From the NCBI RefSeq assembly GCF_001424875.1, contig NZ_LMCT01000001.1:178022-242021 (forward strand): a DNA stretch of 64,000 nt. The letters run 5' to 3'. Each line of letters begins with the position of its first letter. The stretch's first letter is position 1. Of this stretch, positions 34,188 to 41,745 are shown piece after piece. The DNA comes from Kitasatospora sp. Root107. GTDB taxonomy: Bacteria; Actinomycetota; Actinomycetes; Streptomycetales; Streptomycetaceae. A model generated the notes under the pieces. That model was given only the letters and a program-made list of their open reading frames with translations, was not told the DNA's origin and did not search any database. Position numbers and translations under genes: made by a program.

Positions 34188-34718
34188 TCAGTCGCAGCTC
34201 CGGGCGTGCGGCAGACTCGCTGCGGCGGCCACGCCCTCCAGGTAGCCGCGGGCCCGCTCGGTGCGCGGGTAGGCCGCCAGCAGGGCCCAGAAGCGCGGGC
34301 CGTGGCTCGGCTCCAGCAGGTGCGCCAGCTCGTGCAGCAGCACGTAGTCCACGACGTACTCGGGCATGCCGTGCAGCCGGTGCGAGAGCCGGATGCTGCC
34401 CTCGCTCGGGGTGCAGGAGCCCCAGCGGGAGTTCTGGTTGGTCACCCAGCGGACCACTTCCGGCCGGGCCCGGCCGCCCAGGTACTCGGCGGACAGCTCG
34501 GCGGCGCGCCGGATCAGCGCGTCGTCGCCGAGCACCTTGCGGCTCTCCTGGGCGGCCAGCTTCTCGAGCATCCGGGCCACCCACCGCTGCTCCTCGGCCC
34601 GCGACATCCGGGCCGGGATCAGCACGATCGTCCGGTCGCCCTCGCGGTACGCGGAGACGGTGCGCTTGCGGCGGGCGCTGCGGCGGACCTCGACCGCGGA
34701 GTCCAGTTCGGCTGCCAT
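34188..34718 (-). CDS. YgjP-like (SprT/WLM-related) metallopeptidase
   Basis: 176 residues from ATG 34718, chosen because homologues start near AELDSAVEVRRSARRKRTVS; ATG 34748 is possible. The zinc site is VLLHELAHLLEPSHGPRFW (two His in HELAH and a third in SHGPRF), the M48/DUF45 pattern, preceded by NQNSRWGSCTPSEGSIRLS, a family hallmark. Function is not established. It is divergent from a ThiF-like gene and convergent with the Nudix gene. Confidence 0.9.
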   Translation of the reverse strand: MAAELDSAVEVRRSARRKRTVSAYREGDRTIVLIPARMSRAEEQRWVARMLEKLAAQESRKVLGDDALIRRAAELSAEYLGGRARPEVVRWVTNQNSRWGSCTPSEGSIRLSHRLHGMPEYVVDYVLLHELAHLLEPSHGPRFWALLAAYPRTERARGYLEGVAAAASLPHARSCD

Positions 34719-34765
34719 GCCAGGGACGTTACCCGGCGCCGCCGACATCCCGGCGGCGACCGATG

Positions 34766-34821
34766 TTGTCCACAGGCTGTGCAGAACGATGGTCGGACAA
34801 GTGCCCGGGGGCTGTGGACAA
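34766..34821. promoter_or_regulatory. Pair of inverted DnaA-box-like sequences
   Basis: TTGTCCACA at 34766-34774 and its reverse complement TGTGGACAA at 34813-34821 lie 38 bases apart in the divergent promoter region of the metallopeptidase and ThiF-like genes. The repeat extends one base further as CAG/CTG. TTGTCCACA is the Streptomyces DnaA box. Confidence 0.5.
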
Positions 34822-34896
34822 CCCGGAGCACGAGTGCGGCGGAATGAGGCATGCTTCCCTCAGCTCACCGTTACCCACCGTGATCGGAGGTCCACC

Positions 34897-36006
34897 GTGC
34901 GTCTGATGGTGAAGCCGGCACTGTCCCGCCTCTGGCGCGACAACGACACCCTGCAGTTCGGCACCGTCCGACAGCACGCCCGGGTGGTGGACCAGGTCAG
35001 CCAGCCGGTCGCCGCCTTCCTCGAGCTGCTCGACGGCAGCCGGGAGCGGCCCGCCCTGCTGGAGGCGGGCGAGCGGCTCGGGCTCGGCCGGGAGGTCACC
35101 GAGCAGCTGCTCGGCTCCCTGGCGGAGGGCGGCCTGCTGGACGACGCCGAGGCCGGCCGGGCCCTGCTCGACAGCTACCCGAAGGCCCGGCAGGAGCTGC
35201 TCGGGCCTGACCTGGCGTCACTCTCCCTGGTGCATCCGGACCCTGGCGAGGCCCCCGCCGTGCTCCGTGGCCGGGCCACCGCGCGGGTGGAGATCCACGG
35301 CGCCGGGCGGGTCGGCGCCGCCGTCGGCGCGGTGCTGGCCGCCGGGGGTGTCGGCGACATCACACTGGCCGACCAGGGCCGGGTCGCCGCGCGGGACTGC
35401 TCCCCCGCCGGGTACCCGCCGACCGACGTCGGCCGGCTCCGGGCCACCGCCGCCCGGGAGGTGGTGCACCGGGCCGCAGGCACCACCACCGGGGAGCGGC
35501 AGCGCCCCCGGCGGCCCGAGGACGCGCCGCCGCCCGCCCTGGTGGTGCTGGCACCCCGGGACGGCGCCGGGGCCTTCACCGGGGTCGCCGCCGAGGCCCA
35601 CCGGCTGATGCGGGCCGGCGTGCCGCACCTGTACGTCGGGGTGCTGGAGCACCTCGGCATCGTCGGGCCACTGGTGCTGCCCGGGGCCTCGGCCTGCGGC
35701 TCCTGCGCCACCCTCACCCGCCGCGACGAGGATGAGGCCTGGCCCCGGCTGCTCGCCCAGCTCGGCGCCGACGGCCCCGGCCGCCCCCGCACCCCCGCCT
35801 GCGACAGCGCCTTGGCCACCACCGTCGCCGGGCTGGCCGCCCTGCACGTCGAGCTCTACCTGGACGGCGTCCGGCCCCCCAGCGTGGACGGCTGGTGCGA
35901 GGTCTCCGCCGCCGACGGAATGACCCGCCGCCTCCGCCTGCCCACCCACCCCGCCTGCGGGTGCACCTGGCCCTCCGGGCCGCCCGAGCAGCGGCAGGAG
36001 GCCTAA
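34897..36006 (+). CDS. ThiF/E1-fold protein with RRE-like N-terminus (TOMM leader-binding type)
   Basis: 369 residues from GTG 34897, with GGAGG six bases upstream. The first 90 residues (LWRDNDTLQFGTVRQHARVV, VAAFLELLDGSRERPALLEA, then a helix ending GGLLDD) look like the winged-helix peptide-recognition domain of azole-forming RiPP systems. A ThiF-like Rossmann fold follows: IHGAGRVGAAVGAVLAAGGV and DQGRVAARDCSPAGY. The N-R-Q segment and the later Asp-Asn motif used for adenylation are absent, so E1 activity is unlikely. Zinc-type cysteines appear as CGSC and CGC. No YcaO or precursor gene is adjacent. It may bind a peptide made elsewhere. Confidence 0.75.
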   Translation: MRLMVKPALSRLWRDNDTLQFGTVRQHARVVDQVSQPVAAFLELLDGSRERPALLEAGERLGLGREVTEQLLGSLAEGGLLDDAEAGRALLDSYPKARQELLGPDLASLSLVHPDPGEAPAVLRGRATARVEIHGAGRVGAAVGAVLAAGGVGDITLADQGRVAARDCSPAGYPPTDVGRLRATAAREVVHRAAGTTTGERQRPRRPEDAPPPALVVLAPRDGAGAFTGVAAEAHRLMRAGVPHLYVGVLEHLGIVGPLVLPGASACGSCATLTRRDEDEAWPRLLAQLGADGPGRPRTPACDSALATTVAGLAALHVELYLDGVRPPSVDGWCEVSAADGMTRRLRLPTHPACGCTWPSGPPEQRQEA

Positions 36007-36060
36007 GACCTTCCGTCGGTTGGGGGGCGGCGTCGCGGCGCCCCAACCGACGGAAGGTCT
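36006..36060 (+). terminator. Long terminator hairpin after the ThiF-like gene
   Basis: A perfect 20-bp stem (AGACCTTCCGTCGGTTGGGG and its complement) around 15 bases begins at the last base of the stop codon. Confidence 0.85.
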
Positions 36061-36166
36061 AGGAGTTGCCAAGGTCCGGGCAGCCCCGGCGGAGCCGGAT
36101 CGGGGAGCGGGCACAATGGCCAGTGACACGTCCTGCGGGTGGGACTCGGAGCTGGGAGGCCCTGGG

Positions 36167-36265
36167 GTGAGCGATCGTCCGCGCAAGGCAGTTACCCGAA
36201 CCACGACACGAGCTCTGGGCTGCGGCGACGCCGGCCGCACCGCTCGAGGGGCAGCTCATGTCTGA
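36167..36265 (+). CDS. Short upstream ORF resembling the N-terminus of the next gene
   Basis: A 32-residue frame starting at GTG 36167 with GGGAGG about eight bases upstream. It begins VSDRPRKAVTRTTTRAL, close to MSEIPRKAVSRTARLAAL, the start of the UbiB-like kinase whose ATG lies inside the end of this ORF (stop 36263-36265, ATG 36258). It could be a leader ORF coupling translation, or a leftover of a partial duplication of the gene start. Not known to be translated. Confidence 0.4.
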   Translation: MSDRPRKAVTRTTTRALGCGDAGRTARGAAHV

Positions 36266-37610
36266 GATTCCGCGCAAGGCCGTCTCCCGCACCGCCCGGC
36301 TCGCCGCTCTCCCGCTGAGCTTCGCCGGTCGGGCAACTCTCGGCCTGGGCAAGCGCCTTGGCGGACGTTCTGCGGACGAGGTCACGGCAGAGCTGCAGCA
36401 GCAGACCGCGGACCAGCTCTTCGCCACCCTGGGAAAGCTGAAGGGCGGGGCGATGAAGTTCGGGCAGGTGCTGTCCGTCTTCGAGGCCGCACTGCCCGAG
36501 GAGGTGGCCGGCCCCTACCGGGCCGCCCTGACGAAGCTTCAGGACGCCGCCCCGCCGATGCCCGCCGCCAAGGTGCACACCGTGCTGGCCGAGCGGCTCG
36601 GGCCGAACTGGCGGAAGAAGTTCCGCAGCTTCGACGACCGCCCGGCGGCCGCCGCCTCGATCGGGCAGGTGCACCGAGCGGTCTGGCACGACGGCCGCGC
36701 GGTCGCCGTCAAGATCCAGTACCCCGGCGCGGGTGACGCGCTGCTCTCCGACCTTGCCCAGCTCAGCCGGGTGGCCTGGCTGCTCGGCCCGCTGATCCCG
36801 GGCCTCGACATCAAGCCACTGATCACCGAGCTGCGCTCGCGGGTCGCCGAGGAGCTGGACTACGCGCTGGAGGCGGAGGCCCAGCGGCGGCACGCCGAGG
36901 AGTTCGCCGACGACCCGGACATCACCGTGCCCGGTGTGATCGCCCAGGCCGACCAGATCCTGGTCAGCGAGTGGCTGGACGGCACCCCGCTGTCCGAGGT
37001 GATCACCGGCGGCACCCAGCCGGAGCGCGACCGGGCCGGCCAGCTGCTCGCCCGCTTCCTGTTCGCGGGCCCGTCCCGGACGGGTCTGCTGCACGCCGAC
37101 CCGCACCCCGGCAACTTCCGGCTGATCAAGGACGAAGGACCGGTCGAGGGCTGGCGGCTCGGCGTGCTGGACTTCGGCACCGTCGACCGGCTGCCCGAGG
37201 GCCTGCCCGCCCCGATCGGCGACTCGCTCCGGATGGCGCTGGCCGGGGACGCCGACGGCGTACTGGACATGCTCCGCGAGGAGGGCTTCGTCAAACCCTC
37301 GATCGAGCTGGACCCGGCGGCCGTACTCGACTACCTGCTGCCGATCATCGAGCCGACCACGGTGGAGACCTTCCACTTCACCCGGGCCTGGATGCGGGCC
37401 CAGGCGGTCCGGATCGCCGACCCGCGCTCGCCCGCGTACAACCTCGGCAAGCAGCTCAACCTGCCGCCGGCCTACCTGCTGATCCACCGGGTCACGCTGA
37501 GCACCATCGGCGTGCTCTGCCAGCTCGGCGCCAACGCGCCGTTCCGGGCCGAGATGCTGGAGTGGCTGCCCGGCTTCGCCCAGCCGGTGGACGAGCCGGC
37601 CGGGAGCTGA
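36258..37610 (+). CDS. UbiB/ABC1 (AarF) family atypical kinase
   Basis: 450 residues with the atypical kinase signatures: the N-terminal KxGQ motif in KLKGGAMKFGQVLSVFEAAL, the A-rich loop AAAASIGQVHRA, the catalytic loop LLHADPHPGNF and LDFGTVD. Family members are ATPases or kinases linked to quinone lipid handling; the substrate in actinobacteria is not settled. The neighbour of wblC in both Streptomyces and mycobacteria, as I recall. Preceded by the short look-alike ORF and followed by an 18-bp terminator hairpin. No transmembrane segment is obvious. Confidence 0.92.
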   Translation: MSEIPRKAVSRTARLAALPLSFAGRATLGLGKRLGGRSADEVTAELQQQTADQLFATLGKLKGGAMKFGQVLSVFEAALPEEVAGPYRAALTKLQDAAPPMPAAKVHTVLAERLGPNWRKKFRSFDDRPAAAASIGQVHRAVWHDGRAVAVKIQYPGAGDALLSDLAQLSRVAWLLGPLIPGLDIKPLITELRSRVAEELDYALEAEAQRRHAEEFADDPDITVPGVIAQADQILVSEWLDGTPLSEVITGGTQPERDRAGQLLARFLFAGPSRTGLLHADPHPGNFRLIKDEGPVEGWRLGVLDFGTVDRLPEGLPAPIGDSLRMALAGDADGVLDMLREEGFVKPSIELDPAAVLDYLLPIIEPTTVETFHFTRAWMRAQAVRIADPRSPAYNLGKQLNLPPAYLLIHRVTLSTIGVLCQLGANAPFRAEMLEWLPGFAQPVDEPAGS

Positions 37611-37645
37611 CGCCCCACCAGGCCCACCGGACAGCACGCAGCACG

Positions 37646-37685
37646 CGACGATGGCCGCCCCACAGCAGTGGGGCGGCCATCGTCG
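37646..37685. terminator. Bidirectional terminator between the UbiB-like gene and the wblC operon
   Basis: CGACGATGGCCGCCCCAC pairs perfectly with its complement over 18 bp around an AGCA loop, between convergent transcription units. Confidence 0.88.
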
Positions 37686-37717
37686 TCACGGGGGTGTTGC
37701 TGTTACTTCGTCAGGTC

Positions 37718-38116
37718 TCACATCAGGGCGACGGCGAGCGCCTTGCGGGCTCGCAGCGAAGCACGTTCGGCCCGCCGCACCAGCTTGGCGGCCCGAGCGA
37801 CTCGCTCGCCCACCCGTTGGTGCTCAGCCTCCTGGAGGCGTTCTTGCATATGGGCGCGGGCCAGGGTTTCTTGCATGAGTTGCATCTCGCGGGTCCTGTT
37901 CTGGATCAAAAGTTCTTTGGTCTGCTCGAGGCGGACGGTCTGCTTGGCGGCGGTGGCGGTCATGTGGTGGTCCTGCTCGTGCTGCGTGCTCGGAAACGGA
38001 CGGGAGTGGGCTGCATCGGCCTTGGCGGCCGCGATGCGGACCGAGTTGCGCAGTGCACTGTCCAGCGGGGGCTGCTCACCCCGACGGACGGTCACCGCAC
38101 CGGACGCGGGGTTCAC
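37718..38116 (-). CDS. Hypothetical basic coiled-coil protein after wblC
   Basis: 132 residues. GTG 38116 overlaps the wblC stop by four bases, which favours coupled translation from there; ATG 37963 (AGGA seven bases upstream) would give 81 residues. From residue 52 on it is helical and charged (QTKELLIQNRTREMQLMQET, then ERLQEAEHQRVGERVARAAK), suggesting a coiled coil with a basic C-terminus. Not recognised as a known family. Co-expression with wblC suggests a link to its stress response. Confidence 0.65.
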   Translation of the reverse strand: MNPASGAVTVRRGEQPPLDSALRNSVRIAAAKADAAHSRPFPSTQHEQDHHMTATAAKQTVRLEQTKELLIQNRTREMQLMQETLARAHMQERLQEAEHQRVGERVARAAKLVRRAERASLRARKALAVALM

Positions 38117-38388
38117 GCCGCGACCTCGGTCTTACGCGGACGGCCACGCGGCCGCTTCCGGGCCACCACAACGCCCTGCACGAAGAGCTCGCCACCCCAG
38201 ACGCCCCACGGCTCGCGCCGCTCCAGCGCACCCGTCAGGCACGCGTCCTTGACCGGGCAGGTGCCGCACAGCGACTTCGCGTACTCGACGTCCGCCGGGG
38301 TCTCGGCGAAGAAGACCTCCGGGTCGAAGGCACGACACGGGATGGGCTGGCCGTTGACCTCGGCCTGGTCGGTCGCGGTGAGCTGCAT
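38113..38388 (-). CDS. wblC: WhiB-like iron-sulfur transcription factor WblC (WhiB7)
   Basis: 91 residues from ATG 38388, with GGAGG eight bases upstream; the frame is open further up but that region is leader. The four 4Fe-4S cysteines are C18, C41, C44 and C50, followed by the WhiB turn GVWGG and a C-terminal AT-hook (RPRGRPRK), the combination unique to WhiB7/WblC. It binds the principal sigma factor and activates intrinsic antibiotic resistance genes after ribosome inhibition. The start MQLTATDQAEV agrees with other Streptomyces WblC proteins. Long leader with attenuator upstream. Confidence 0.95.
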   Translation of the reverse strand: MQLTATDQAEVNGQPIPCRAFDPEVFFAETPADVEYAKSLCGTCPVKDACLTGALERREPWGVWGGELFVQGVVVARKRPRGRPRKTEVAA

Positions 38389-38570
38389 AAGAGAAACCTC
38401 CGGTGGGTCGGCCTGGTCGGCCTTGGTGATGTCTGTCGGTACGGACGGGAGTGGCGGTGTGATGACCGTGGACACTGTGGCGTCTTCCTCGTCTTCTGCT
38501 GTGGATCCGGCCCGCTGACTGGTGGGGCTGGCCGGAGGTCCCGGAGGACCTGGGTGGTTCTGACGTACCG

Positions 38571-38687
38571 GACAAAACAAGAGGGCCGCGAATCCCGGTG
38601 TAGACGGGTTCCGCGGCCCTGGAGGCTCGACCTGAGACTGACTCAGGTTTGATCTCTCCAGGGTTCAGGCCCGCGGAAGGCCCACAT
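38571..38687 (-). promoter_or_regulatory. wblC leader: attenuator hairpins, T tract and end of the upstream reading frame
   Basis: Reading along the minus strand: a frame ending MWAFRGPEPWRDQT and TGA (stop 38645-38643); a hairpin ACCTGAG/CTCAGGT at 38648-38630 containing that stop; a large hairpin AGGGCCGCGG.../...CGCGGCCCT at 38620-38582 with an inner CCCG/CGGG; then CTTGTTTTGTC (38581-38571), a rare T-rich tract in this genome. This is an intrinsic terminator placed about 180 bases before wblC, as in ribosome-mediated attenuation of whiB7/wblC. Confidence 0.75.
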
Positions 38688-39071
38688 CCGGACGGCCTTG
38701 GCTCCCATCAGGGCGGCCATGGCCTTCATCTGCTTCTCGTCGTGCTGCTTGGCGGCTCCGGCATCGCCGGCCTGCTGCGCATAGTCGCCATGCTTGGCGG
38801 CTGCTACTGCTGCCTTCGATGCCTGGAGCGGTCGCTCGTTGCGAATCCGGCGGCTGCCGCCGAGCGTCGCCCCGGTGAGGGACAGAACCGTCTCGACGGA
38901 GGCGCCAAAGGTGCCGTTGCCCAGCCCATTAATGCCGAGGCCACTGACAACGCCGGAGACACCGGTGCCGTTGAGACCCAGACCGTTCAGGCTGCCGACC
39001 TGCGAGGGAGCGCACGAGGGCATGGCGATGACGGTCTGGCCAGTCAGGTTGGTGATCATCTTGGTTTCCAC
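38643..39071 (-). CDS. Unknown 142-residue ORF in the wblC leader, ending in the attenuator
   Basis: GTG 39071 has GAGGAGG eight bases upstream. The protein begins VETKMITNLTGQTVIAMPSC, has a repetitive Gly/Leu/Asn stretch (SLNGLGLNGTGVSGVVSGLG, INGLGNGTFG) and a charged helical second half (KHGDYAQQAGDAGAAKQHDE), and ends WAFRGPEPWRDQT just before the wblC attenuator hairpins. Third-position G/C is lower than in neighbours but still coding-like. It is not a family I recognise. Either it is an independent gene whose last codons serve as the wblC sensing peptide, or only a short upstream ORF from ATG 38687 (14 residues) is translated. Confidence 0.55.
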   Translation of the reverse strand: METKMITNLTGQTVIAMPSCAPSQVGSLNGLGLNGTGVSGVVSGLGINGLGNGTFGASVETVLSLTGATLGGSRRIRNERPLQASKAAVAAAKHGDYAQQAGDAGAAKQHDEKQMKAMAALMGAKAVRMWAFRGPEPWRDQT

Positions 39072-39234
39072 TGTCTTCGCCTCCTCTCGGCGCTCGCGGT
39101 GCCTGGTCTCCCGGGCCCCGAATTCGGATGTTGGTCGGTGGTGCAAGTGGTGCAGGTGGAGCGGTGGTACTGGGCAGGCGCGCGAAAGTGAGACCTTCAC
39201 GGCCTTGCGATCTCGTCCCCTTGACCGCTCCGGC

Positions 39235-39275
39235 AGGCTATTGCGCGGTGTGTACGGCGCGCAAACTATTTTTCC
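39235..39275 (-). promoter_or_regulatory. Candidate WblC-autoregulated promoter
   Basis: On the minus strand GGAAAAATAG directly precedes TTTGCG (39265-39260), with TAGCCT at 39240-39235 as a possible -10 (19-base spacer). A/T runs just upstream of the -35 are the known mark of WhiB7/WblC-activated promoters, and this is the most A/T-rich patch between uvrD2 and the leader ORF. Confidence 0.4.
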
Positions 39276-39317
39276 GGCGAGTTTCGAAGAGCGCCCCGGG
39301 CGGCTCTCGGGAGCGGC

Positions 39318-41579
39318 TCAGGCCAGCTCCTCCGACTCCCCCTGAGTCTCGTCGAGGGGTTCGTCCGTGGACTCGTCCACGGGCTCCTCCCCGGCACACA
39401 TAGCCAACACGGCAGCCCCGTATTTGTCCAGCTTCATCGCGCCGACACCCGAGATCACCGCCAGCTCGCGCTCGTTGGCCGGGACGTCCTCGGCGATCGC
39501 CATCAGGGTCGCGTCGGTGAACACCACGTACGCCGGAGCGCCCTGCTTCTTCGCCTGCACCGAGCGCCACTCGCGCAGCCGCTCGTACAGCGCCTCGTCC
39601 ATGTTGGACGGGCAGCTCTCGCAGCGGCGGAGCTTGCGCTCGACCGCGTCGGTCAGCGTCTTGTCGCAGACCCGGCACTTGACCGGGCCGCGCACCTTGC
39701 GGGCGGCGGACCGCTCGGCGCCGAACTCGACCCCGCCGCGGCCGCCCTTGCTACGCGGTCCCGAGGCGCTGGAGCCGGGCCGCAGACCGTCCAGGAAGCG
39801 GGTGGGCTTTCGGCTGGCCCGGCCGCCCGGGGAGCGGGAGAGCGCCCAGGAGAGCGAGAGGTGCAGCCGGGCCCGGGTGACGCCGACGTAGAGCAGCCTG
39901 CGCTCCTCCTCGATCTGCTCGTCGGTCTTGGCGTAGATGATCGGTAGGGTGCCCTCGGTCAGGCCGACCAGGAAGACCGCGTCCCACTCCAGGCCCTTGG
40001 CGGCGTGCAGCGAGGCGAGCGTGACGCCCTCGACGGCGGGGGCGTGCTGGGCCGCCGCGCGCGCGTCCAGTTCACCCACGTACGCCGCCAGGTCGGTGTC
40101 CTGACCGACCGTCAGCCGGGCCGCCGCGAACTCCTCGGCGAGCCGGACCAGCGCGGCCAGCGACTCCCAGCGCTCGCGCACGGTGCCCGAACCGGCCGGC
40201 GGCGCGGGCGTGAACCCCCGGCTGGCCAGCACCGCGCGGACCTGGCCAGCCATGTCGGGCGCGTCGGCGGTGAGCGGGTCGGACCCGGCCCGGGCGGCGC
40301 CGCGCAGCAGCATCACCGCGTCCCGCACCTCGGGGCGCTCGAAGAACCGCTCGGCGCCCTTGAGCTGGTACGAGATGCCCAGGTCGGCGAGCGCCTGCTC
40401 GTAGACCTCGGACTGGCTGTTGATCCGGAACAGCACCGCGATCTCGCTGGCCCGGACGCCCTTGGCGAGCAGCGCCTTGATCTCCCGGGCGGTGGTCTCG
40501 GCCTCGGTCGGCTCGTCGACGTACTCGGCGTAGACCGGCTCGGGGCCCGCCTCGCGCTGCGAGATCAGCTCCAGCCGGTGCTGGGCCGCCTGGCCGCGCG
40601 CCTTGGCCAGCAGGCCGTTGGCCAGGTGCACCACCTGGGGGGTGGAGCGGTAGTCCCGGACCAGCTTGACCACGGTGGCCTCGGGGTGCCGGGCCCGGAA
40701 GTTGAGCAGGTAGTCGGGGGTGGCGCCGGTGAAGGAGTAGATCGTCTGGCTGGCGTCGCCGACCACGCAGAGGCTGGCGCCGCCGCCCGTCCACTGGTCC
40801 AGCAGGCGCTGCTGGAGCGGGGAGACGTCCTGGTACTCGTCCACCGTGAAGTGCCGGTACTGGGCGCGGACCTGGCCGGCGATCTCCGGCCGGTCCTCCA
40901 GGATCGCGGCGGTGAGCAGCAGCACGTCCTCGAAGTCGATCACGCCGCGGTCGCGCTTGGACTGCTCGTAGGTGGCGTAGACCCGGGCGATCTCGGCCGG
41001 GTCGCGCGGGGCCTCCCGGCCGGTCTTGAGCACGGCGGCGGGGTAGTCGTCGGGCACGATCTGGGTGACCTTGGCCCACTCGATCTCGCTGGTCAGGTCG
41101 CGCAGCTCGGTGCGCTGGACCCGCAGGCCGCTGCGCCCAGCGGCCTCGGCGACCAGCTGGACCTTGCGCTCCAGCAGCCGGGGCACCTCGCCGCCGACCG
41201 CCCGCGGCCAGAAGTACTGGAGCTGGCGGAGCGCGGCGGAGTGGAACGTCCGCGCCTGCACGCCCTCGGCGCCGAGCTGGCGCAGCCGACCGCGCATCTC
41301 CCCGGCGGCGCGGGCGGTGAAGGTCACCGCGAGCACCTGCTGCGGCTGGTAGACGCCGCTGCGCACGCCGTACGCGATCCGGTGGGTGATCGCCCTGGTC
41401 TTGCCGGTGCCGGCGCCCGCGAGCACGCAGACCGGGCCGTGCAGGGCCGTGGCGACGGCGCGCTGCTCCGGGTCGAGACCGGCGAGCACCGCGTCGGCGC
41501 CGCTGGGCGCCGGGTCGCCGTAGGCGGTGCCGTAGGGGGTGTCGGACCGGTCGGGGAGACCCAAGAGCTCTTCCTGCAT
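39318..41579 (-). CDS. uvrD2: UvrD2-type SF1A DNA helicase with tetracysteine and HRDC domain
   Basis: 753 residues. Helicase motifs: Walker A LAGAGTGKTRAI, VDEYQDVSPLQQ (motif II), GDASQTIYSFTGA (motif III) and VTRARLHLSLSWA (motif VI). After the motor come four zinc-type cysteines (CRVCDKTL and CESCP) and a C-terminal HRDC domain (ERLREWRSVQAKKQGAPAYV to AVISGVGAMKLDKYGAAVL), the UvrD2 layout of mycobacteria. ATG 41579 has GAGG nine bases upstream. A DnaA-box-like TTGTCCACA lies 42 bases upstream. Divergent from mrx1 as in mycobacteria; roles in DNA repair are inferred from the family. Confidence 0.94.
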   Translation of the reverse strand: MQEELLGLPDRSDTPYGTAYGDPAPSGADAVLAGLDPEQRAVATALHGPVCVLAGAGTGKTRAITHRIAYGVRSGVYQPQQVLAVTFTARAAGEMRGRLRQLGAEGVQARTFHSAALRQLQYFWPRAVGGEVPRLLERKVQLVAEAAGRSGLRVQRTELRDLTSEIEWAKVTQIVPDDYPAAVLKTGREAPRDPAEIARVYATYEQSKRDRGVIDFEDVLLLTAAILEDRPEIAGQVRAQYRHFTVDEYQDVSPLQQRLLDQWTGGGASLCVVGDASQTIYSFTGATPDYLLNFRARHPEATVVKLVRDYRSTPQVVHLANGLLAKARGQAAQHRLELISQREAGPEPVYAEYVDEPTEAETTAREIKALLAKGVRASEIAVLFRINSQSEVYEQALADLGISYQLKGAERFFERPEVRDAVMLLRGAARAGSDPLTADAPDMAGQVRAVLASRGFTPAPPAGSGTVRERWESLAALVRLAEEFAAARLTVGQDTDLAAYVGELDARAAAQHAPAVEGVTLASLHAAKGLEWDAVFLVGLTEGTLPIIYAKTDEQIEEERRLLYVGVTRARLHLSLSWALSRSPGGRASRKPTRFLDGLRPGSSASGPRSKGGRGGVEFGAERSAARKVRGPVKCRVCDKTLTDAVERKLRRCESCPSNMDEALYERLREWRSVQAKKQGAPAYVVFTDATLMAIAEDVPANERELAVISGVGAMKLDKYGAAVLAMCAGEEPVDESTDEPLDETQGESEELA

Positions 41580-41620
41580 GCCGTCCATCCTCGCAGGGTG
41601 GACCGACGTTCCGGTCCGGG

Positions 41621-41629
41621 TTGTCCACA
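41621..41629 (+). promoter_or_regulatory. DnaA-box-like TTGTCCACA upstream of uvrD2
   Basis: Exact match to the Streptomyces DnaA box in the uvrD2-mrx1 divergent region. It may be chance, but two more copies lie near the ThiF-like gene. Confidence 0.35.
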
Positions 41630-41675
41630 GGCCCCGGCCGCTCAACGGATAATCACCTCGCCAACCGGCGCGCGC

Positions 41676-41702
41676 GGAATGTTCCGCTACTCGCGCGACG
41701 TT
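41676..41702 (+). promoter_or_regulatory. Sigma-R type promoter of mrx1
   Basis: GGAAT (41676-41680), 19 bases, GTT (41700-41702), matching the sigma-R consensus, 43 bases before the mycoredoxin ATG. Confidence 0.8.
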
Positions 41703-41745
41703 GTCGGCACAGTCCGTACGCCCCCTCCCGAAGGAGTCCACCGCC

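Noticed and set aside
36020..36166. Longer version of the upstream ORF starting inside the terminator hairpin
   Set aside because: The first part overlaps the 20-bp terminator stem and has no ribosome binding site; only the part from GTG 36167 is plausible.
38649..39191. 180-codon plus-strand frame opposite the wblC leader ORF
   Set aside because: It contains a hydrophobic stretch but no ribosome binding site. The minus-strand frame has a strong one and ends in the attenuator.
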